In this document: positions 6,620 through 15,406 of the stretch, piece by piece
Numbering within the stretch: the stretch's first letter is position 1
How the letters are laid out: each line of letters opens with the position of its first letter
Source: SYIM01 sp044356835
GTDB lineage: Bacteria > Pseudomonadota > Gammaproteobacteria > Burkholderiales > Burkholderiaceae_E
Length of the DNA: 26,653 nucleotides
Assembly (NCBI GenBank): GCA_044356835.1
Contig: JBIKVK010000017.1
Span: 1 to 26,653 of the forward strand
Reading direction: 5' to 3'
Notes under the pieces: model-generated
What the model was told of the DNA's origin: nothing
What the model saw: the letters and a program-made list of their open reading frames with translations, nothing else
Databases searched by the model: none
Translations under genes and position numbers: made by a program

Positions 6620-8320
6620 CTAGAACAGGAAATAGCGCTGCGCCATCGGCAGTACCGATGCGGGTTCGCAGGTCAGCAGCACGCCGTCGGCCCGGACTTG
6701 GTAGGTCTGGGGGTCGACCTCGATCCTCGGCATGGCCGAGTTGTGGATGAGATCGGTCTTCCGAAGCGAACGCATGCCGCGCACCGCAAGCGCACGTCGC
6801 GAGAGGCCAAGTTGCCCAGGCAATCCGGCCTCAAGCGCTGCCTGGGATACAAAGCTCACAGCGCAATCGGCCAGCGCCCGACCGAACGCACCAAACTGTG
6901 GACGGTAGTGCACCGGCTGGGGCGTTGGAATCGAGGCATTGGGATCGCCCATCGCAGCGAGCACAATCTGTCCGCCCTTGACGACGAGCGAGGGCTTGAC
7001 GCCAAAAAAAGCGGGCTTCCAAAGGACCAGATCGGCCAGCTTGCCCACCTCAACCGAGCCTACTTCGTGAGCAATGCCATGGGTAATCGCCGGATTGATC
7101 GTGTACTTGGCCACATAGCGCTTGATGCGCATGTTGTCGTTACGGGCGCCATCGCCGGCGAGCGCGCCCCGCTGCACTTTCATCTTGTGGGCCGTCTGCC
7201 AGCAGCGCAGGATCACCTCCCCGACTCGCCCCATGGCTTGCGAATCGGAGGACATCATCGAGAAGGCGCCGATATCGTGCAGGATGTCCTCGGCCGCGAT
7301 CGTCTCGCGGCGGATCCGGCTTTCGGCAAAGGCAACATCCTCGGGAATGGCCGCATCGAGATGGTGACACACCATCAACATGTCGAGATGCTCATCGATC
7401 GTGTTGACCGTGTAGGGGCGCGTCGGATTCGTCGATGAGGGCAAGACGTTGGGCAAGCCGCACACCCGGATGATATCGGGCGCATGGCCGCCGCCCGCCC
7501 CTTCGGTGTGATAGGTGTGGATCGTGCGGTCGCCGAAGGCCGCAATCGTGGTCTCGACGAATCCGGACTCGTTGAGGGTATCGGTATGGATTGCCACCTG
7601 CACATCGAAACGGTCAGCCACCCCGAGACAGGTATCGATCGCCGCAGGCGTCGTCCCCCAGTCCTCGTGCAGCTTGAGGCCGATCGCGCCGGCGCGCACC
7701 TGCTCGGCCAGGGCCTCGGGATTCGAGCTGTTGCCCTTGCCGGTGAAGCCGAGGTTCATTGGAAACGCTTCGGCGGACTTGAGCATATTGGCCAGGTGCC
7801 AGGCCCCGGGCGTGCAGGTGGTGGCGTTGGTCCCGGTCGCAGGTCCGGTGCCGCCACCGATCATGGTGGTGACCCCCGAGGCCAGTGCCTCGTCGATCTG
7901 CTGCGGGCAAATAAAGTGGATGTGAGTGTCGATGCCGCCGGCCGTGACGATGGAGCCTTCGCCCGCGATCACCTCGGTGCTCGCTCCAATCACGATATTC
8001 ACGCCGGGCTGAATGTCGGGGTTGCCCGCCTTGCCGATCGCCGCGATACGGCCGTCGCGAATCGCGATATCGGCCTTCACGATGCCCCACCAGTCGACAA
8101 TCAGCGCGTTGGTAATGACGGTGTCGGCCACTTCGGCCCGCAGACGCTGGCTCTGGCCCATACCGTCCCGAATCACCTTGCCGCCGCCGAACTTCACCTC
8201 TTCGCCGTAAATCGTGCGGTCCTCCTCGACCTCCAGCCACAGGGCGGTGTCGGCCAGACGCACCCGGTCACCCACCGTTGGGCCGTACATGTCGGCATAG
8301 GCGCGACGCGAAATCTTCAT
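6620..8320 (-). CDS. ureC: urease alpha (catalytic) subunit
   Basis: Catalytic subunit of nickel urease, which hydrolyses urea to ammonia and carbamate in the cytoplasm. It has 566 residues, the normal length. All metal-centre residues are present, one position earlier than in Klebsiella: H133 and H135 in DTHIHF, the lysine to be carbamylated K216 with H218 in GLKLHEDWG, H245 in VAIHTD, H271 in TYHTEGAGGGHAPD, and D359 in SSDSQAMGR. The flap cysteine C318 and H319 (MVCHHLD) are also intact. The enzyme should therefore be active if matured. Its ATG overlaps the ureB stop as ATGA (8317-8320), and ureE follows after 13 nt. Confidence 0.98.
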   Translation of the reverse strand: MKISRRAYADMYGPTVGDRVRLADTALWLEVEEDRTIYGEEVKFGGGKVIRDGMGQSQRLRAEVADTVITNALIVDWWGIVKADIAIRDGRIAAIGKAGNPDIQPGVNIVIGASTEVIAGEGSIVTAGGIDTHIHFICPQQIDEALASGVTTMIGGGTGPATGTNATTCTPGAWHLANMLKSAEAFPMNLGFTGKGNSSNPEALAEQVRAGAIGLKLHEDWGTTPAAIDTCLGVADRFDVQVAIHTDTLNESGFVETTIAAFGDRTIHTYHTEGAGGGHAPDIIRVCGLPNVLPSSTNPTRPYTVNTIDEHLDMLMVCHHLDAAIPEDVAFAESRIRRETIAAEDILHDIGAFSMMSSDSQAMGRVGEVILRCWQTAHKMKVQRGALAGDGARNDNMRIKRYVAKYTINPAITHGIAHEVGSVEVGKLADLVLWKPAFFGVKPSLVVKGGQIVLAAMGDPNASIPTPQPVHYRPQFGAFGRALADCAVSFVSQAALEAGLPGQLGLSRRALAVRGMRSLRKTDLIHNSAMPRIEVDPQTYQVRADGVLLTCEPASVLPMAQRYFLF

Positions 8321-8661
8321 GATCCGATCTCCGGCAAAGACCCGTTCACACGGCCCTGAAACCCATGGACGATGCGTGCGCCCGCAAGCGCCACCAACTC
8401 GACCGTGCGCGACTGCCCGGGCTCGAAGCGCACGGCAGTACCGGCGGCGATGTTCAGCCGATAGCCCAGACTCGCCGGACGGTCGAACTCGAGCGCATCG
8501 TTGACTTCGAAGAAGTGGTAGTGGGAACCCACCTGAACCGGGCGATCGCCTCGATTGGCGACGACCAGGGTTCGAGTCGGGCGACCGACATTGAGCTCGA
8601 TTTCACCGTCCAGCGTCTCGATCTGCCCAGGAATCAGGCCGGGGTCTGCGGGGCTCTGCAT
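8317..8661 (-). CDS. ureB: urease beta subunit
   Basis: Structural beta subunit of the trimeric (alpha-beta-gamma) bacterial urease. Its 114 residues are typical. The start MQSPADPGLIPGQI leads into the conserved block with VANRGDRPVQVGSHYHFFEVN at about 34-54. ALEFDRPASLGYRLNIAAGTAVRFEPG and the C-terminal HGFQGRVNGSL follow. The gene starts 13 nt after ureA and overlaps ureC by 4 nt. Confidence 0.97.
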   Translation of the reverse strand: MQSPADPGLIPGQIETLDGEIELNVGRPTRTLVVANRGDRPVQVGSHYHFFEVNDALEFDRPASLGYRLNIAAGTAVRFEPGQSRTVELVALAGARIVHGFQGRVNGSLPEIGS

Positions 8662-8674
8662 CGTTGGCTCTCAG

Positions 8675-8977
<303 letters not shown>

Positions 8978-9041
8978 GAGAACTCCGTCGGTCGAATGAA
9001 AAGTGGGCTCCCGCTGTTGCGGTCCCTTCGGTCATGGGCGT

Positions 9042-9908
9042 TCATGTGGTCCAGATCCTCGGAGGGCAGGCGACGCGGCCGAGGAGGTGAGGTCGCGCCA
9101 AGGCCCAAACGCTCCGAAAGACCCGCCAGCCCGCCTCGGCACCGGCGCCTCGCCAGCGCAGCACCGCAAGTCCTGGAAGCGTGGTGATCGCCCAATCACC
9201 CGCCCAAGCGGGATCGTCGAGTGCACGCACTTCAGCCACGATGCGATCCAGCGCCGCCGGCTGACCCGCCATGATGAGCGAGCCAAAGGCCGAAGCTCCC
9301 GCCAGTCCAGCCGGGCTGTCCAGCATCGGGTCGTCGCCAGCAAGCCGACCCTGCTCATGGAAGATGGGCTCGTCGTCCCGCAGCAGCTCAGTCATCCAGC
9401 GAATTTCGCCGGCATCAAAGCCCAAGCCCGACGCCGGGCGGCCCAGGCAAACCAGATCGGCCGCGAACAGCGTCGCATCACCCGTGAGTTCATAGCGGTT
9501 GCGCATTCGAACCTGCGCCCCCGGAAAGATAATGGTCTCAAGGGGCAGCCATTCGAGGCTCGCGCCTGATCCCACCCTCAGACTGACCGACTGATGGGCG
9601 AGCGGATCTGCGGCGAGCGGATTGGCCCGGTACCACTTGGCAGCGCCGGGGGAGGTGAGCAGCGCCCGCGCGCCCTGATGCGCCTGCACTTGAATGTCGA
9701 GCCGATCGCCAGACGCAATGCCGCCCGGCGGATGCACGATCACCTGGTGCCAGAGCTCAGGCCCCTCAGGCGTGAAACCTTTCTGAATGCGCAGCGGACC
9801 CCGGTGCGCGCGCAGAACAGGCCGCGTGCGCCCTTCGGCAAACGCATAGCCGAGCGAAAGCTGCGCATTCCAGTGCGGAGCAATTGCGTCGGGGAGGCGG
9901 GCGTTCAT
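9042..9908 (-). CDS. ureD: urease accessory protein UreD (UreH)
   Basis: Scaffold that binds apo-urease and recruits UreF and UreG for nickel insertion. It has 288 residues from the ATG at 9908. Family hallmarks are GPLRIQKGFTPEGPELWHQ then VIVHPPGGIASGDRLDI at about 35-70, LLTSPGAAKWYRA at about 84-96, and WLPLETIIFPGAQV in the middle. The frame is open upstream to an ATG at 10070, but the extra residues do not resemble UreD, so the internal start was chosen. It is the first gene of the ureDABCEFG operon, with its promoter presumably in the 233-nt gap shared with the divergent gamma-glutamyltransferase-like gene. Confidence 0.94.
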   Translation of the reverse strand: MNARLPDAIAPHWNAQLSLGYAFAEGRTRPVLRAHRGPLRIQKGFTPEGPELWHQVIVHPPGGIASGDRLDIQVQAHQGARALLTSPGAAKWYRANPLAADPLAHQSVSLRVGSGASLEWLPLETIIFPGAQVRMRNRYELTGDATLFAADLVCLGRPASGLGFDAGEIRWMTELLRDDEPIFHEQGRLAGDDPMLDSPAGLAGASAFGSLIMAGQPAALDRIVAEVRALDDPAWAGDWAITTLPGLAVLRWRGAGAEAGWRVFRSVWALARPHLLGRVACPPRIWTT

Positions 9909-10141
9909 GATGGCAGTGTGCGGTGCGGGCGCTGCGAGGGCAAACAAATCCGAGCGTTGGGGCCGCGATCTCTTGGTGCAATTCGCCCAATAACCGTGCA
10001 TACCCTGGCTTGCTCGGGTAACCGAGGCTCGGAAATCGCCTCTGCTATCCTTCCAAGTTTGGTTTCTCAAGGTAATCCGGGCTGAATCCGGCTGCCGCTC
10101 GCCCCGACCATTCGCGCCCCAGATCGAGGGACTTTTCCGCC
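9909..10141. other. divergent intergenic region, urease operon / gamma-glutamyltransferase-like gene
   Basis: This 233-nt gap must drive both the urease operon (minus) and the plus-strand metabolic genes. A candidate minus-strand promoter is TTGAGA (plus 10065-10070), 17 nt, then TAGCAG (plus 10042-10047); the -10 is poor. No clear sigma54 GG-N10-GC site was found by eye. AATCCGG occurs twice 11 bp apart (10074-10080 and 10085-10091), about one helical turn. GAGGGA at 10126-10131 is the ribosome site of the plus-strand gene. Confidence 0.4.
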
Positions 10142-11767
10142 ATGACCACTCCGCTCAACCTGCCCTTCGACTGGAACCACAACTACCCGACCCACCGAAC
10201 GCCGCTATTTGCGCGTAACGTTGTCTCCACGTCCCAGCCGCTTGCCGCCCAGGCGGGCTTGCGGATGCTCTTGAAGGGCGGTAACGCCGTGGACGCTGCC
10301 ATTGCAGCGGCCGCCGCGATCATGATCGTCGAGCCGGTCTCCAATGGTTTGGGCAGCGACTGTTTTGCGATCGTCTGGGACGGCACGCAACTGCACGGCC
10401 TCAATGCCTCGGGCACTGCGCCGGCCTGCTGGGACCGCGGCTGGTTCGAACGCCACTATGACGGCAAGATCCCGATGCGCGGCTGGGGCTCGGTAACGGT
10501 CCCGGGTGCGGTCGGCGGATGGATGGCACTACACCGCAAGTTCGGCACCCTGCCCTTCGGCGACCTGATGGAGCCCGCCATCGAACTGGCCTCACGGGGC
10601 TACGGCATCACGCCAATCGTGCAGCGCAAGTGGCAGGCGCAGGCCGATCTGCTCAAGACCCAACCGGGCTTTGCCGAAGCCTTCCTGCCGCGGGGACGCG
10701 CGCCTGTGATCGGCGAACGCTTCCAGCTTCCCGCTGCCGCCCGGACGCTGCGACGCATTGCCGAAACCGGGGGTCGGGACTTCTACGAAGGCGAAACTGC
10801 AGAGGCGATTGCCGCGCATGCGCGCGAGCACGGCGGTGGTATCACGGTCGCCGATTTGCGCGACTGGAAGCCCGAATGGGTCGGAACCCTCTCGAAGGAC
10901 TACCACGGCTACAGCCTGCACGAAATTCCACCGAACGGGCAGGGCATCGCGGCACTGATGGCTCTGGGCATCCTTTCGCACTTCGACCTGACCCGCCTGC
11001 CGGTGGATTCGGCGGCCTGCCGACACCTGCAGATCGAGGCCATGAAAGCCGCTTTCTCGGAGGTTTATCAGCATGTGGCTGACATCCGGTACATGACCCG
11101 GGTGACTCCAAACGATCTGCTGGACGACAACCGGCTGGCCGCGCTCGCCGCCCGCATCCGGCATGACCAGGCGACCGATTTCGAACATGCCCTGCCGCCG
11201 GCGGGCGGAACAATCTACATGACCGCAGCCGATCAACGCGGCATGATGGTTTCATTCATTCAGTCGAACTACATGGGTTTCGGCTCCGGGGTGGTCGTAC
11301 CGGCCGCCGGTGTCTCGCTCCAGAACCGGGGCTACGGGTTCTCGATGGATGCAGCTCACCCCAACGCGGTCGCCCCCGGCAAGCGGCCGTTCCACACCAT
11401 CATCCCCGCATTCCTGATGAAGGATGGCCGCCCGCAAATGAGCTTCGGCGTGATGGGCGGGAACATGCAGCCGCAGGGTCACATGCAGACGCTGGTGCGC
11501 ATGATCGACTTCGGTCAGCATCCGCAAGCCGCCTGCGATGCACCGCGTTGGAAAGTCGGTCGCGGTCTCGCGGTCGACATCGAGGCCTCAATGGAGGCCG
11601 AGGTCGTCGATACCTTGCGGGGACTGGGTCACCGCATCGAGGCAACACTCGACCCCTATATGGATTTCGGAGCCGGGCAATTCATTTGGCGAGTCTCCGA
11701 CGACATGGAAGATGGTTATGTCGCAGCAAGTGACACGCGCCGAGATGGCGCAGCGGTCGGCTTCTGA
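10142..11767 (+). CDS. gamma-glutamyltransferase family N-terminal-nucleophile hydrolase (cytosolic type)
   Basis: Ntn-hydrolase of the gamma-glutamyltranspeptidase family, expected to self-cleave into two chains. It has 541 residues and no signal peptide, so it should be cytosolic, unlike classical periplasmic GGT. The family block GGNAVDAAIAAAAAIMIVEP is at about 46-65. The predicted cleavage site and nucleophile is T357 in AGGTIYMTAAD. The glycine-rich loop reads GVMGGNMQPQGHMQ instead of the GGSR-type loop of true GGT, as in the YwrD/HpxW-like branch. HpxW of Klebsiella is an oxamate amidohydrolase, a possible model here, but the substrate cannot be assigned. The gene diverges from the urease operon and precedes a beta-hydroxyacid dehydrogenase by 48 nt. 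Confidence 0.88.
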   Translation: MTTPLNLPFDWNHNYPTHRTPLFARNVVSTSQPLAAQAGLRMLLKGGNAVDAAIAAAAAIMIVEPVSNGLGSDCFAIVWDGTQLHGLNASGTAPACWDRGWFERHYDGKIPMRGWGSVTVPGAVGGWMALHRKFGTLPFGDLMEPAIELASRGYGITPIVQRKWQAQADLLKTQPGFAEAFLPRGRAPVIGERFQLPAAARTLRRIAETGGRDFYEGETAEAIAAHAREHGGGITVADLRDWKPEWVGTLSKDYHGYSLHEIPPNGQGIAALMALGILSHFDLTRLPVDSAACRHLQIEAMKAAFSEVYQHVADIRYMTRVTPNDLLDDNRLAALAARIRHDQATDFEHALPPAGGTIYMTAADQRGMMVSFIQSNYMGFGSGVVVPAAGVSLQNRGYGFSMDAAHPNAVAPGKRPFHTIIPAFLMKDGRPQMSFGVMGGNMQPQGHMQTLVRMIDFGQHPQAACDAPRWKVGRGLAVDIEASMEAEVVDTLRGLGHRIEATLDPYMDFGAGQFIWRVSDDMEDGYVAASDTRRDGAAVGF

Positions 11768-11815
11768 GCTCAACCGACTTCATCCTGCATAACAGACAGC
11801 TGGGAGCACTGGATC

Positions 11816-12712
11816 ATGACAAGCAAGACCTACGAAGCGGTCACCCCCCACAAGGTCGCCTTTCTTGGACTGGGCGTCATGGGCTATCCCATGGCCGGTC
11901 ACCTCAAGCGCGCCGGACACCAGGTCACGGTGTACAACCGCACCGCGGCAAAGGCCGACCGATGGGCGGGTGAGTATGGCGGCGCCTCCGCTGCAACGCC
12001 CCGGCAGGCTTCCCAGGGCGCCGATATCGTGTTCGCCTGCGTGGGCAACGACAACGACCTGCGCTCGGTAGTCCTCGGCGAGCACGGTGCTTTTGCCGGG
12101 ATGAAGAAAGACGCGCTCTTCGTGGATCACACCACGGCTTCGGCTGCGGTCGCGCGCGAGCTCTACGCGGCGGCCCGTCATCACGACCTGCACTTCATCG
12201 ACGCGCCGGTCTCGGGGGGTGAGGCGGGCGCAGTCAATGGCGTCCTGACCGTGATGTGCGGCGGTGACCAGGCTGCATTCGATCGGGCGCGACCGGTCGG
12301 AATGGCCTTTGCGAAAGCGTTCACCCGCATCGGCGAGAGCGGCGCCGGGCAACTGGCCAAGATGGTCAACCAGATCTGTATCGCGGGCCTGGTGCAGGCT
12401 TTGTCCGAAGGCATTGCCTTCGGACAGAAGGCAGGCCTCGACATGAAGCTCGTGCTCGAAGTGATCAGCAAAGGCGCAGCCCAATCCTGGCAAATGGAAA
12501 ATCGCGGCAAGACCATGGTCGATGACCAGTTCGAATTCGGCTTCGCGGTCGACTGGATGCGCAAAGACCTGGGACTGTGCCTGGACGAAGCACGTCGCAA
12601 CGGCGCAGCGCTTCCGGTGGCGGCCCTGGTCGACCAGTTCTACGGCGACCTGCAGCGGATGAAGGGGGGTCGGTGGGATACATCGAGCCTGGTCCGACGT
12701 CTGCGCGGTTGA
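11816..12712 (+). CDS. NAD(P)-dependent beta-hydroxyacid dehydrogenase (3-hydroxyisobutyrate dehydrogenase / tartronate semialdehyde reductase type)
   Basis: Oxidoreductase of the 3-hydroxyisobutyrate dehydrogenase family, 298 residues. The Rossmann nucleotide motif GLGVMG is at 18-23, preceded by a short 12-residue extension. The substrate motif DAPVSGGEAGA is at 129-139, and the catalytic lysine with conserved asparagine is K182/N185 in GAGQLAKMVNQ. The KxxNQ pattern resembles GarR-type reductases, but substrate cannot be fixed within this family. GGGAG-like purines lie 9 nt upstream of the ATG. The stop TGA overlaps the TTG start proposed for the next gene. It is probably co-transcribed with the preceding Ntn-hydrolase. 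Confidence 0.9.
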   Translation: MTSKTYEAVTPHKVAFLGLGVMGYPMAGHLKRAGHQVTVYNRTAAKADRWAGEYGGASAATPRQASQGADIVFACVGNDNDLRSVVLGEHGAFAGMKKDALFVDHTTASAAVARELYAAARHHDLHFIDAPVSGGEAGAVNGVLTVMCGGDQAAFDRARPVGMAFAKAFTRIGESGAGQLAKMVNQICIAGLVQALSEGIAFGQKAGLDMKLVLEVISKGAAQSWQMENRGKTMVDDQFEFGFAVDWMRKDLGLCLDEARRNGAALPVAALVDQFYGDLQRMKGGRWDTSSLVRRLRG

Positions 12713-13239
12713 GCGCAAGCCGTTCGACAACACAGCCAGATCGGCGAGCGCGACGTCAGACATTGAGTGTCATCGTCAGCTTGACTGCGGCAATGACGGC
12801 AGGATGCGGCGGGCACACCATGGGATGGTTCGAAGGACATCGGCCAGATAGGATCGGCGTGACCGAGAAGGGTCTGCATCCGGTCGATACCCTTAAGCGG
12901 AATTCGGTTTCAAGCCTCGCTGAGCCGCCCCACCATATTGCGCCGCTTCAGGCGGGCCCCGACCCGGCAGTCACATTCACCAGGCTCGCGGGCATCGTGG
13001 CCGCCGATCCAAAGGCCAAAATCATTGTCAAAAACAATGCATATGTCTATGCCGAGTATCGGTCCCGCTGGCTCGGATTTGTCGACGATGTCGAATTCCT
13101 GCTCGATCCGGCCAAGGCGGTCATCCAGGTCCGATCGGCCTCTCGTTTGGGCTACTCCGATCTGGGCGTCAACCGGTCCCGAATCGAGGCCCTCCGAACC
13201 GCTCTCGAACAGGCGGCCGAGCCGGCAGTTCGGCGCTGA
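12709..13239 (+). CDS. DUF1499 family putative lipoprotein
   Basis: The function of the family is not established. The DUF1499 core is clear in the second half: AYVYAEYRSRWLGFVDDVEF followed by VRSASRLGYSDLGVNRSRIE. The proposed start is TTG at 12709, overlapping the upstream TGA as TTGA. It yields a signal peptide with a basic region (RRARR), a hydrophobic core and the lipobox-like TAGC with Cys at residue 33. A second TTG at 12763 is an alternative with a shorter leader; the only nearby ATG (12793) would remove the hydrophobic core. The usual CPxSPNCVSS segment is changed to a form ending LKRNSVSS, so the conserved cysteines are absent. FKBP follows after 41 nt. Confidence 0.8.
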   Translation: MSASRSTTQPDRRARRQTLSVIVSLTAAMTAGCGGHTMGWFEGHRPDRIGVTEKGLHPVDTLKRNSVSSLAEPPHHIAPLQAGPDPAVTFTRLAGIVAADPKAKIIVKNNAYVYAEYRSRWLGFVDDVEFLLDPAKAVIQVRSASRLGYSDLGVNRSRIEALRTALEQAAEPAVRR

Positions 13240-13280
13240 TCTCCCAATTCACCCTTGAATGACTTCAGGAGCTTTTCGAA

Positions 13281-13634
13281 ATGGCCTTTCAAACCACCCC
13301 ATCGGGCTTGCAGTTCGAAGACATCGTCACTGGCGAGGGCGCACAGGCGAGCCCGGGCGCCCGGGTCAATGTCCACTATACGGGCTGGCTCTACGACAAC
13401 GGCGAGTCAGGACGCAAGTTTGATTCGAGCAAGGACCGGGGTGAGCCGTTCAGTTTTCCCCTGGGCGCCGGCTATGTGATCAAGGGCTGGGATGAGGGTG
13501 TCGCCGGCATGTGCGTGGGCGGCACGCGTCGACTGATCATTCCGCCGGCACTCGGTTACGGTGCGCGCGGCGCAGGCGGAGTCATCCCGCCCAACGCCAC
13601 GCTACTCTTCGAAGTGGAGTTGCTCGGTGTCTGA
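13281..13634 (+). CDS. FKBP-type peptidyl-prolyl cis-trans isomerase
   Basis: Single-domain cytosolic FKBP of 117 residues that speeds proline isomerisation during folding. The active-site residues of FKBP12 are conserved: Y33, F47, D48, V66, I67, W70, Y93 and F110. Segments VHYTGWLYDNG, FSFPLGAGYVIKGWDEG and GYGARGAGGVIPPNATLLF give a confident family match. AGGAG (13267-13271) is 9 nt upstream of the ATG. No signal peptide is seen. Its last codons overlap the GTG start of glnS by 8 nt, so the two are coupled. Confidence 0.95.
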   Translation: MAFQTTPSGLQFEDIVTGEGAQASPGARVNVHYTGWLYDNGESGRKFDSSKDRGEPFSFPLGAGYVIKGWDEGVAGMCVGGTRRLIIPPALGYGARGAGGVIPPNATLLFEVELLGV

Positions 13635-15402
13635 ACCGCTCGAGCGCCCGTCGCACTTCATTCGGGCGCAGATCGAAGCCGATCTGGCGAGCGGTGCCCT
13701 CGCAGAGCGCCGCTGGGCGGGCCGGCCGGGCGATGCCCTCGTGCAACGCGCTGGAGCGCTGGACCCGGCGCGCATCCGGACTCGTTTTCCGCCCGAGCCC
13801 AACGGCTATCTCCACGTCGGGCATGCCAAGTCAATCTGCCTGAACTTTGGTCTCGCCCGAGACTTCCAGGGCCGCTGCCATATGCGATTCGACGATACCA
13901 ACCCGGTCAAGGAAGACCAGGAGTATGTCGACTCGATCCTGGATGCAGTTCGGTGGCTGGGCTTTGACTGGCAGGATCAGGCCGAAACCAATCTTTATTA
14001 CGCGAGCGACTATTTCGATGACCTGTGGCGTTTTGCGCAGTGGCTGGTCGAACATGGCTATGCCTATGTCGACTCGCAAAGCGCCGAGGCGATGCGCGCC
14101 CATCGCGGCTCGCTCACCGAGCCCGGACGCGACTCGCCCTTTCGCAACCGCGACCGGCAGGAGAGCCTCACCCTGATGCGCGAGATGCGCGACGGCCTCC
14201 ACCCCGAGGGCAGCCATGTGATCCGCGCGAAGATCGACATGGCCTCACCCAACATGAATATGCGCGACCCGGCGATCTATCGCATCCGATTCGCCGAACA
14301 TCACCGGACCGGCAAGCGCTGGTGCGTTTACCCGATGTACGACTACGCGCATCCGATCAGCGATGCGCTCGAGAACATCACGCATTCGATCTGCACGCTC
14401 GAGTTTGCAGACCACCGCCCGCTGTACGACTGGCTGCTCGAGCGCCTGGCCGAGGGCGGATTCCTCGAACGGCCCCTGCCGCAACAGATTGAATTCGCGC
14501 GGCTGAATCTCACCTACGCGATCACCAGCAAACGCAAGCTCCAGGACCTGGTCCAGAGTGGCCGGGTCACGGGCTGGGACGACCCCCGCATGCCGACCAT
14601 CGTCGGGCTGCGCCGGCGCGGCTACACCCCCGAGTCGATTCAGCTCTTTGCGGAGCGGATCGGTGTCTCCAAAGCGGATTCATGGATCGACATGGGCGTG
14701 CTGGAGCAGGCCCTGAGGGACGACCTCGAGACCCGCGCCGCGCGGGCCGTGGCCGTTCTCGATCCGGTGAGGCTCGTCATCACGAACTGGCCCGAGGGCC
14801 TGCGCGATCCCTGCGCGGCCCCCGTGCACCCCCAGCATCCAGACCGGGGCACACGCCGGTTTCACTTCGGCCGCACGCTGTGGATCGAACGCGAGGATTT
14901 TTCCGAGCAGCCTCCCAAAGGCTACTTCCGGCTGTTTCCGGGCAATCGCGTCCGCCTGCGTTACGGTCATGTCATCGAGTGCACCGGTTGCACTCACGAT
15001 TCGAACGGGCAGGTGATCGAGGTGCAGGCCCAGGTGCTGCCCGACTCAAAATCAGGCACGCCGGGGGCCGATCAGTACAAGGTCAAGGGCAATATTCACT
15101 GGGTCGCCGCCGACGAATCGCTTGAAGCTGAGGTTCGGCTCTACGACCGGCTCTATCGGGAGCCCCACCCGGAGGCCGGCGGCAGCAATCACATCGATGC
15201 GCTCAACGTCGACTCGCTGAAGACCGTGCGCGCGCAAGTCGAGCCCTCACTGGCTTCAGCGGCCCCCGAGGATCGATTCCAGTTTGAGCGACACGGCTAT
15301 TTCGTCGCCGACCGCAAGGACTCCAAACCCGGTCAACCGGTCTTCAATCGGGCGGTGAGCCTGAAGGACTCCTGGGGCTCAGGGGGCGGACGGGGGCGCT
15401 AG
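13627..15402 (+). CDS. glnS: glutaminyl-tRNA synthetase
   Basis: Class I synthetase charging tRNA-Gln, 591 residues against 554 in E. coli. The start is GTG at 13627, giving MSEPLERPSHFIRAQIEADLASG, which aligns well with the E. coli start; there is no ATG in a suitable place. The HIGH motif is HVGH at 63-66 within PPEPNGYLHVGHAKS, and the KMSKS-equivalent is TSKRK at about 300-304. The tRNA-discriminating blocks RFDDTNPVKEDQEYV and WDDPRMPTIVGLRRRGYTPE are intact. About 22 residues are inserted between DLASG and RTRFPPEPNG compared with E. coli. The stop TAG overlaps the convergent hydrolase stop. The presence of GlnS fits a proteobacterial genome. Confidence 0.96.
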   Translation: MSEPLERPSHFIRAQIEADLASGALAERRWAGRPGDALVQRAGALDPARIRTRFPPEPNGYLHVGHAKSICLNFGLARDFQGRCHMRFDDTNPVKEDQEYVDSILDAVRWLGFDWQDQAETNLYYASDYFDDLWRFAQWLVEHGYAYVDSQSAEAMRAHRGSLTEPGRDSPFRNRDRQESLTLMREMRDGLHPEGSHVIRAKIDMASPNMNMRDPAIYRIRFAEHHRTGKRWCVYPMYDYAHPISDALENITHSICTLEFADHRPLYDWLLERLAEGGFLERPLPQQIEFARLNLTYAITSKRKLQDLVQSGRVTGWDDPRMPTIVGLRRRGYTPESIQLFAERIGVSKADSWIDMGVLEQALRDDLETRAARAVAVLDPVRLVITNWPEGLRDPCAAPVHPQHPDRGTRRFHFGRTLWIEREDFSEQPPKGYFRLFPGNRVRLRYGHVIECTGCTHDSNGQVIEVQAQVLPDSKSGTPGADQYKVKGNIHWVAADESLEAEVRLYDRLYREPHPEAGGSNHIDALNVDSLKTVRAQVEPSLASAAPEDRFQFERHGYFVADRKDSKPGQPVFNRAVSLKDSWGSGGGRGR

Positions 15403-15406
15403 CGCC
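15395..15406. repeat. 12-bp perfect palindrome holding both convergent stop codons
   Basis: GGCGCTAGCGCC is its own reverse complement. The central CTAG supplies TAG for glnS on the plus strand (15400-15402) and TAG for the hydrolase on the minus strand (15399-15401). There is no T tract, so it is not a standard terminator. Confidence 0.8.

Noticed and set aside
9909..10070. N-terminal extension of ureD to the ATG at 10070
   Set aside because: The extra 54 residues do not resemble UreD and would consume the divergent promoter region.
9960..10080. Sigma54/NtrC promoter for urease
   Set aside because: I looked for GG-N10-GC with flanking consensus on the minus strand and did not find a credible match by eye.
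10142..11767. Classical periplasmic glutathione-degrading GGT
   Set aside because: No signal peptide and a different glycine loop; it fits the cytosolic YwrD/HpxW-like branch better.
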